Shown here: piece after piece, positions 56,630 through 64,000 of the stretch | How positions within the stretch are numbered: the stretch's first letter is position 1 | Layout: each line of letters opens with the position of its first letter | NCBI GenBank assembly: GCA_022264855.1 | Contig: JABYQU010000036.1 | Coordinates: 186,001-250,000, forward strand | Direction: 5' to 3' | DNA: 64,000 nt | From: Lenzites betulinus | Lineage: Eukaryota; Basidiomycota; Agaricomycetes; Polyporales; Polyporaceae | Translations under genes and position numbers: made by a program | Notes under the pieces: model-generated | What the model saw: only the letters and a program-made list of their open reading frames with translations | The model's database searches: none | Told to the model about the DNA's origin: nothing

Positions 56630-58120
56630 ATGGCAAGAAAGTATAAGCCAAACAGCCTCGGCCGGAAACTCCCAGAATCTCTGAATGCTCTTGGCTACAC
56701 CAACGTAAGTCGCCCTTCCTGCTAAATATCCTCCGAGTCCATACATCAATCTGACTCCTGCCCGTGGTCAGTATCCGCTATGGGGAGTCCCACTCGGAAG
56801 CTGGGAGCCAACTACCCCCCGCAACGTCGGAGTCGCCGCAGAGACAACGCCTCGAAGCGAGTTTGATGTCAGCGCAAGACCTTCGAATACGGCTACGGAA
56901 AACCCATCCCTGGTCGGAGGCCCACCTGAGTATGCGCACCACCTCACCACATCCTCTCCTACCGCTTTGAACGCTGAGGTAAATCGCCATCGCCTTTCCT
57001 GAGCACAAAATACGATATTCACCATGCTGTTCAGGGCCTGCGCTCTCAACCTCAGTCGGAGTCAAATTATATCCCGCTCCAGGCGGGCACCGGGGTGATG
57101 ACCCTCACCGCTGCGCCGTCCGGGAGTCCGAACACTACGAGGCTGCAGTCCCCATTCCCCGCAAACTCTACCCTCCCATACTTTCCGCTGCACCATATCC
57201 GACCTCTGCCGCACATGTCCCCCGTTTTCGACCCCACAAGTGCCTACGATCACCACGCTTCTCTGGCTCTCCCCCGCACTCCTCACACCTCTCAGGCTCC
57301 GCCGGCACAGAACACTGAGTTGAGTCAAGAAATGTCCCGCTTCTCCTCAAGCTTGACGGACCACATTCCCTTGCCCGCTGTTCAGTCCAGCGTGGCGCAC
57401 GGTGGCTTCCACATACCCCACCCGCCCGCCATCAACACCGGGTTTGACACCTTCTGTATGCCAACGCCCATTTGGACAAGCGCTGTCCAGATCGAACCTC
57501 ATGCGCAACTGTATGAGTCAGACATCGTCTCGTGCAGAGTCGATGTGCCTTCGACGCCTCAAGTGGATCCTTTTGCCTCTCTTCGGACGTTACCCGACGA
57601 CGCATACATCAACGGAATTCAGCACGATGCTCCCGGATTTGGCCAGAACACGGCGTCGCACTCCGCGCTCGGCCTCAATATCGGGGCCCCAAGCTCAATC
57701 TCTACCTTCGCTGTCGACCACACAACCGCCGGTCCCCCGTCCGCTCTCCGCCTCGACCTGGGGTCATGCTCCGACGGTTGGACCAGCAGTGGTGATGAGT
57801 TGCCCGCTGGCTGGTTTTGGGAGCCTGCCGTCCACGAGACCTCCGTCTACGACCATTCATACATCGACTCGGATCTCTCCATACCGGCATTTCCTTCGTC
57901 ACCGCCTGCAGTCATGGGCTCTTGCATTGAGCCCAGCCAGGGAGCCCCCACTGGGTACACACCGCCCGTCACCCCCGTCCTGCAGCCCGTCCTCGACGGC
58001 CTGTCGCTTGACGAAGGTGACGACCCTTGGTTTCTCTCAGGGGAACAGGCGAATGGTGTGCGCGAAGATGAGAGCACTAGCATCGTGTACGGGTTGCAAA
58101 CCTCTCTGACTGATCCGTGA
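56630..58120 (+). CDS. Orphan Pro/Ser/Thr-rich protein
   Basis: Three exons join in frame: MARKYKPNSLGRKLPESLNA with intron after GYTN, a second exon starting YPLWGVPLGSWEPTTPRNVG, and a long third exon to TGA at 58118-58120. The splice sites are canonical (GTAAGT...CAG and GTAAAT...CAG) and a TATA box precedes it. The protein has no recognised domain. It is rich in Pro, Ser, Thr and His, with a basic N-terminus and an acidic C-terminal part with Trp/Phe-containing patches (AGWFWEPAV, EGDDPWFLSGE). Acidic patches with bulky hydrophobics are seen in transcription activation regions, but this is only a suggestion. It may be a lineage-restricted gene. Confidence 0.7.
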
Positions 58121-59601
58121 TGTCCATGGGAAGGACTCATAATGCTGCCTCCGTTGCCATTTGAATTGCCTCGACGACATTTATGTTCTCTGTTCATAGT
58201 AGCTCATGCTTTCCTCACGCTTTCTGACTGCTTCGCATACCCCTATCATGTTTATCTCATCCACTCATGGACTGGCATCTGATACGTATCCCCTGTGATC
58301 GAAGTTCAAGTTGTGATCCCCTGCCTTTGCTGAACTGACGCTGTGTAACTTTGTACTGCTATTTCTCCACTCATGGAGCTCTGTGATGTCGACCGTTTTG
58401 CCCGCTAAACTTGTGATATAAGAACCCTGGTAGTACCTGTATATTGTATCCTCATCTGGTCTATCCAAGTGCTAGCTCTGCATGCATGCCCCGCCCATAT
58501 GTCCGCCACGATGAGTCAATCAAAATATTAGTACGGATGAATGTGCAAGTCGAACCAAGTCCGAGACTCTGTTCACAGTTGTAGCGTGCGCGCCATGAAA
58601 GGTCGGCCTCTAGGGGACTATAGAACAATGACAGGGACGTTCTGTTTTGCTGTTCTTGAAGCGTGAAGCTTTGAAGCTTGAAGTAGCATATATATATTGC
58701 TTGTGACGGTGCGTGCCCACTTCTCAGCTGCTTCGGACGCTGCGGTGTCGTATTCTTGCTCCCGAACATGGCCACGATGCGCAGATGACGATCAACTTTA
58801 GTGAGAGTAGTTACTATCATGACAGAAACTCACAGGGACAGATACGCCGATACGTTCTAGTGATTGGCGAGGAGCTCGTTTGGCAGAGGTGAACGGTAGT
58901 ATTAGAGTGTACACCATTCGACTCTCTGAGCGTAGCTTGATATACGCAGCCTGAGCACTCATCAAGGCTTTCAGTTCTGGGAGGCATACATAATTGGCGA
59001 CTGTATCCGAGCATCTCGGACTTGGTTGCACAATTGACGTGGGTACGGCAGAAGGAACCTGTATCCAAGGGCAAGCTGCCTGGATACTGCTTCTTCGTCT
59101 GCGGCTCGGATTGTCAGCGAGCAGGTTCTTTCTTTTTCTCCTGTGAGTTAATTGAATACGGCAACGGACCGGTGGTGTCATGATTCTCTTCCCGCCGCCG
59201 GTTGCATGCATCAGCAGGACACCCTGGTGACTTAGGAGTGCATCCGTGCGGGGATAAGCAGCGTACACCCAGTTCGAGGATAGCCAACGAGCGAGATCGG
59301 TACATTCCACATCCGCGCGCGTTCGGCCTAGAACATAATATAGTGCCGCTACAGGGGCGTTCGAACATTAATGACGACCATAAGTAACTAGCTATGTGCC
59401 GCACTGGCAAACTCGACTTACTAGATACAGCCAAACAACGTCTTCCGCGAGCAGCACGAAAAGCAGCAAGTCCCATGAACACAGCTCGGAAGTCCAACGA
59501 CGATGTGGGTAAAAGAACGACGGTATATATCAGCGCTAATTTTGGCGTACCACGCACCCGGGCGCGAGCGCAGCCCCCTCCCCCCTCTCCTCCCGGTTCC
59601 A
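58121..59601. other. Long convergent gene-free stretch
   Basis: About 1.5 kb between two converging genes. The first few hundred bases are probably the orphan gene's 3' UTR. No exon chain, tRNA or repeat was recognised in the remainder. Confidence 0.35.
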
Positions 59602-61048
59602 TTATTGCCAGACCAGCTTGCCGTTCTCATCGACGTAGGCCGACATGCCGCCGCTCTTCTGCTTGCTTGCTGACTTCGCCTGCTCCGCCATGCGCGTCCG
59701 CTCGAGCTCGCGCTTGTGTTGGGCAAGCGTCGCGAGCCGCGCCGCCTCGGCTTCCGCCTTGGCTGCCTTCTCCGCCTCCCGCTTCGCAGCGTGTTGGCGC
59801 TGCTTCTTTGTCAGCGCCTCGGAGGCTTTCTGCGAGGCTGGCTCCTGCGCAGTAGGGCCAGATGCTGGCTTAGGTTCTGTGGCGTAATTCGCGTCAGCTG
59901 TCGATACTAGAGAAGTGCCGCCTAAGCGTCGGCGTAGACCTTGCATATATTGGGGGCCACAAGGCTTGACGCGCTTTGCCCTGCTCTGCCTCGGTCCAGA
60001 GACGGGCCGCGCAGGACAAGCTACTTCAATATTGGGGTCCGGGTGACTTTGCACGCAAGGTGGCCCGAGACAGAGTGGAGGGAATAGGACTTACTTGCAC
60101 GCCGGCTTCGCACGACGCCCCACCCGCCGTCGTCCTCGCCGTCGGCATCATCGGCGGTGAGCGTCCGTGGCTCGTCCACATCCTCATAGTCGCCCCACGA
60201 GAAACCTGCTGCGGGGCGCTCGCCGGCCTTGGGCTGGATGCGCATTACGCGTGCTACCTCGGGATAGTCGGGCTCTTCGAGGAGGCTATGAGGACAACAA
60301 GCGCATCGGCGTGAGCATAGCAGTGAGCGTTGAGGTGCTGCGGCACGCACTCTTCCACCCCGGTCTTGCGTGGCTTAGGCAGCAGCTTCTCCGCCAGGGT
60401 GCGTTTGTTGTCGGGCACACGCGAGGCTGCTAGCTGGCTGTGCGACTCGTCCTCTGTGCGCTCCGTCACGGGGGACGAGTTCCCAGTGGTGACCGAGGTC
60501 GTGATGCCCGCATCGCTCGTCGAGATGTCCGGTGGCCGCTCTGCAGAGCTCGTCCCCGCCGTCGGGGGTGCCACCTTCTTCTTCGTCTCTACCCGCGTCC
60601 AGCCCTCGTCTTCAGCACCGGCCGGCTTGGGTGTTGCGCTCTTCCGTGGCTTGCGCGCAACCGAGGACTCTGGTGCTGTCGCAGACGACTCGGACTGGGC
60701 GTCCTGGGGCACAGCGGAGCCCGCCTTCTTGCTCTTCTTCTTCTTGGGCTTGAGCTTGGCCGCGCCAGGCTTGTCTGCTGGCTCGGCGGGCGTGTCAAAG
60801 CCCCCGGGGACGACTGACGGGAAGGACACGACGGTGGGCTCGACGGGCGCGCTCTCCGTCGCGCTCGAGACGGCGCTCGCCTTCTTCTTCTGTTTCTTCT
60901 TGGTGCTAGCAGCAGACGAGGAGGGGGGCTGGGTGCCTGAGGGCGGGGTGGATGTGCTGGGGTCGCCAGGCTGGATGAAGCCGTAGGCGATGGCGCTGAC
61001 GATGGCGACCACGGCCGCAGCGGAGACGACGCTTTGCGCAGAGCCCAT
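59602..61048 (-). CDS. Membrane-anchored Lys/Ala-rich protein of unknown function
   Basis: Three exons join in frame from MGSAQSVVSAAAVVAIVSAI to TAA at 59602-59604. One N-terminal hydrophobic segment (VVSAAAVVAIVSAIAYGFI) suggests a signal anchor in the ER or outer mitochondrial membrane. A long charged, disordered region follows with lysine clusters (KKKQKKK, KPKKKKSKK). Two short conserved-looking tryptophan motifs occur, DEGWTRVE and GGWGVVRSRR. The end is a charged helix (TKKQRQHAAKREAEKAAKAE) and a final GGMSAYVDENGKLVWQ. This layout is known to me from other Agaricomycete predicted proteins, but no function is attached to it. An RNA or ribosome contact is possible, given the basic helix. 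Confidence 0.8.
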
Positions 61049-61281
61049 GTTGAGTGCGGAGGTAGAGAGCGTCGAGAGAGGGCAGAGAGCGTTGGCAGAG
61101 GAGAGGAACTGACGTGGTGTAAGTATGAAGCCTGAGATCATTCGCTCAGGCACGCCTATTCCCTTAGCCGAGACGCGTCAATATTCACAAATACCGCGTC
61201 CACACGCGCTCGGCACCGCGCATCTCAGAAACAAGCAGGTACATGGAGATATACGATAATATGCCATCCTCCGACTCCGAT

Positions 61282-62851
61282 TTACGTTCTGTAGTCGCCG
61301 TTGATCTGCACGTATTCCTGGAAGCACGTCTATCAGCATCTCGCGACGTCGGGTCCGAACTGACGGGAGGTACTCACATAGCTGAAGTCGCACGTCCAGT
61401 ACTTTGCGCTTTCTGACCCAATACCGAGCTCGACTTTGATCTCGAGGTCCTCTTGGGTGATAATCTCCTTGGCGCGGGCCTCGTCGACCTTTTCAGGTTC
61501 GCCGTTAACGAGGAGAGCAAGCGGCGCTGTGTTGTCCGACGGGATGAAGGACACATTCACGCGCGTAGGATCAACGGGAGCCGAAAGGGGGATAGACCCG
61601 GTCGCAGCGAGGATACGTCCCCAGCTATGGCAATGCGTTCAGCTCTTGAGTATCGGAATGTTGTGAATGACACTTACTTGGCATCTTCACCGAACAGGGC
61701 AGTCTTCACGAGAGCAGACGTGGAGATCCTCGACGCTACGCGGTGCGCGTCTGCGTACGTAGGTGCACCCTTCCAAGGGCTCTTAGGCATGCGTCGCATT
61801 GCACAGTTATGGCACTCACCTCAACCGTCACAGTCACGAACTTCGTCGCACCCTCGCCGTCCCGTACGACAAGCTGAGCGAGATCGGCCGCAAAAGATGT
61901 GAGCTCCTGTTTGAAAGCCTCGTACGCTTCAGGGTGGTGCTCTTCATCGATTTCGGCGTCGTCAGCCGCCGTCGCCGCGCCATTCGCAAGGACAATGATA
62001 GTGTCGTTTGTTGACATGTCCCCGTCCACGCTGATCGAGTTGAAGCTTCGGTCCACAGCGTATGTCAAGGCCGACTGGAGACTACGCGGGGAGACCGCGG
62101 CGTCTGTGAGGATGCACCCAAGCAGAGTCGCGTGCAGTTGTCCACTGGGAGCCGCCGGGGGGCCCATGTCGGGGTGAATCATGCCCGCGCCCTTGTCCAT
62201 GCCCGCCATCCGGTATTCCTTGCCGTTTATGTTGAAAGTGCGTGCGCGCAGCTTTGGGAACGTGTCCGTCGTCATAAATGCGCGTGCTGCACGCTCCCAA
62301 GCATCGAAAGTCGACCCCAGCGTCCTCTTCTCCCCTAGACTCTGTGCACGAATGCCAGCAAGGATTTTCGCGATAGGAAGGGTTTGTCCGATGACGCCAG
62401 TGGACATCACGAGGGTTTCGCTCGAGGTCGCAGGGTTCGTGAGGAGTGCATCCGTTTCGCGAGCCATCGCCCAAGCATCCTCCATACCCTGCTTGCCCGT
62501 CACAGCGTTGGCACATCCGCTGTTCACAACCACTGCACGGGCACGCCCTCCAGTCTGCTGGATCACCTCTTGCGAGACTACCACGGGCGCAGCTTTGAAT
62601 GCATTGCGCGTGAAACAAGCCGCCGCGCTGGTAGGACGAGGAGATGTTGAAAGAATGACGGCCAGGTCAAGCACTTCGGCTTTTTTCTTGACGCCGCAGT
62701 GCAAGCCAGTCAAGGCATAGCCATGCGGGAAGACGGAGTCGGGTAGAGCTTTGTGGAGGTGGGCCTTGGATGGCGTAGTTTTGGTGACGATGGTGGTCGT
62801 CGAGGAGAAACGTTTCCAGACCGCTGGGACGCGGTTCATGGGCCAGGACAT
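61282..62851 (-). CDS. argJ: Ornithine acetyltransferase / N-acetylglutamate synthase ArgJ
   Basis: Bifunctional mitochondrial enzyme of the cyclic arginine pathway. It moves acetyl from N-acetylornithine to glutamate. Four exons join in frame. A basic Ser/Thr-rich N-terminus ([19 protein letters not shown]) fits a targeting sequence. Conserved segments are [40 protein letters not shown], and the self-cleavage site in QLHATLLGC, where the Thr becomes the nucleophile at the new N-terminus of the beta chain. [34 protein letters not shown] and the C-terminal NGDYRT complete the family pattern. All catalytic residues are intact. It shares its promoter region with eL33. Confidence 0.95.
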
Positions 62852-63301
62852 CGTCGTTACTCACTGAAAGCAAGCAGGAGTCACACCAGTTCCAGCAAGA
62901 GTATTTTGAGCCAAATAACGGTATATTTCCTGCGGGTCGAGCTCGAACCAGAAGCACGCTCGGCGAGCAAAACGCGACTGGCTACCTACAAGAATAGACA
63001 GTCGCCACCGAGGATTGTCTCGTTCTTCCACCGCTCCGTTACTCGCGTGCGTCGAGAGTAGTCGACGACTGAGTGCAACGCTGATCGTCGCGTCGATGGT
63101 AGAGAAAAGAAAAGAAACGAGACGAAACGAGGATGATTTTCACTGCCCAAGTCTGTTTTCCCACGCATTTCGGGCGCCCGAGTCCCAAAATGGCACAGCC
63201 GGATATTGCCGAGAAACGCGCGCTTCTAAGAAACTCTGGCAAAACTTCAATATCGCAGCGGCAACTGTTCAAGACCTCGACACCGGCCGACCGACAAGAC
63301 A
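62852..63301. promoter_or_regulatory. Bidirectional promoter region, ArgJ / eL33
   Basis: 450 bases between divergent starts. No TATA box is clear. On the eL33 side there is an ATG at 63190 that opens a frame out of phase with eL33; if transcribed it would be an upstream ORF. The promoter role follows from gene arrangement. Confidence 0.45.
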
Positions 63302-63975
63302 ATGGGCTCCACAAGGTGAGATTATGTTTCTACGCTGCAGGACGTCGCCAGGAGGACTGTTGGGAAGATTTGGGGAGCCTAGGACGCGAGGGGATGGATG
63401 GATGGTGCACGGACAGTTCGGATGACGGTGCTCTCTCGTGTGGACGAACCATTGCTCCTCTCAACTCTGCTTTCCCTTGACACCCCTTGCTCTGTGATGC
63501 ATCTGTTGGCTCTCCAAACGTCCCGCCCCAACTCTGGAACAGCGTGCTTATTGGGTGTTATGATTTGGCAGACTTTACTCCAAGGGTCGTGTCATCGGCC
63601 ACAAGCGCGCTAAGCGCAACACTCGCCCCAACACCTCCCTCGTCCAGATTGAGGGTGTTGCGACGAAGGAGGATGCGCAGTTCTACTTGGGCAAGGTACG
63701 TTCCTCCGTGCAATATCAGCAGCGTAGGAGTCCGACCATTGTGTTCATAGCGGGTTGCGTATATCTACCGGGCAAAAAGGGAGATCCAGGGCTCCAAGGT
63801 CCGTGTTATCTGGGGGTACGTCCTGCTCACAATGGAAGCCCGTACTTTTAACTTAGCTCGTTTCTTCCTCACAACCCGCAGCCGTGTCACCCGCCCCCAC
63901 GGCAACAACGGTGTCGTAAAAGGCAAATTCCGTTCGAACTTGCCCCCACACGCGTTCGGTGCGAGCGTCCGGGTG
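63302..63975 (+). CDS. RPL33: Ribosomal protein eL33 (L33/L35A), 3' end outside window
   Basis: Large-subunit cytosolic ribosomal protein. Four exons are visible: 63302-63315 (Met-Gly-Ser-Thr and part of Arg), 63572-63695, 63751-63815 and 63882-63975. They read [60 protein letters not shown] and [20 protein letters not shown], followed by [13 protein letters not shown]. After GTG at 63975 a canonical donor (GTGCGT) starts the last intron, so the final few codons lie beyond the window. A very short first exon with a long first intron is usual for ribosomal protein genes in these fungi. Confidence 0.95.
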
Positions 63976-64000
63976 GTGCGTACAGTCCTTGTAGCGGAGT

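Noticed and set aside
63190..63302. Upstream ATG at 63190 as start of eL33
   Set aside because: It is out of frame with the LYSKGRV reading. The ATG at 63302 gives Met-Gly-Ser-Thr-Arg-Leu-Tyr after splicing, matching the family start.
1..64000. CRISPR arrays, phage genes or bacterial operons
   Set aside because: No regularly spaced repeats or ribosome-binding-site-led gene runs were seen. Introns throughout show nuclear fungal DNA.

Overview
This window looks like nuclear DNA of a filamentous basidiomycete, probably an Agaricomycete of polypore type. Genes carry many short introns (mostly about 50-75 nt, GT-AG, with CTRAY-like branch sites). Genes lie on both strands and often share promoters. 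The protein set (Bud20, Mms2, Hse1, COQ6, ArgJ, Sec6, kinesin-14, mitochondrial S29) is typically fungal. The genus is inference; the kingdom and general group are well supported. Coordinates for spliced genes are the outer limits of the CDS, and exon joins were worked out by hand from reading frame, splice sites and family motifs.

Layout. 1-840: 3' end of a Pro/Ser-rich protein gene. 1707-2578: first copy of a roughly 870-bp terminal-inverted-repeat element; the second copy is at 32597-33476. 3750-3869: U6 snRNA. 4192-11390: three metabolic enzymes, namely a membrane-anchored alpha/beta-hydrolase (-), an aldo-keto reductase (-) and a UDP-glycosyltransferase (+). 11543-13988: M20 carboxypeptidase (-). 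14545-19944: mitochondrial ribosomal protein S29 (+) and glutamine-dependent NAD+ synthetase (+). 20128-22540: exocyst Sec6 (-). 23401-25195: sugar transporter (+). 25399-26004: Mms2 (-), divergent from 26270-29239 Hse1 (+). 29509-29610: intron-containing tRNA-Met (-). 29979-32427: anoctamin-like protein (+). 34156-37182: large intronless Ser/Pro-rich protein (+). 38772-39871: GNAT acetyltransferase (+). 41761-42210: small uncharacterised protein (+). 42825-43365: Bud20 (-), divergent from 43811-46011 Apn2 (+). 46315-48990: kinesin-14 (-). 50383-52616: homogentisate dioxygenase (+). 53011-54981: COQ6 (-). 56630-58120: orphan Pro/Ser-rich protein (+). 59602-61048: membrane-anchored Lys/Ala-rich protein (-). 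61282-62851: ArgJ (-), divergent from 63302 onward eL33 (+, runs off the window).

Most genes are housekeeping and functionally unrelated neighbours, as is usual in fungi. The only stretch that looks accessory is about 1.7-11.4 kb, where a transposable-element relic, long empty gaps and three small-molecule enzymes lie together. No CRISPR array, phage or obvious novel defence system was seen. The best leads are the paired inverted-repeat element, a U6 gene with an atypical 3' end, the hydrolase/reductase/glycosyltransferase group, micro-exons in the reductase and the dioxygenase, and two or three lineage-specific proteins without recognisable domains.
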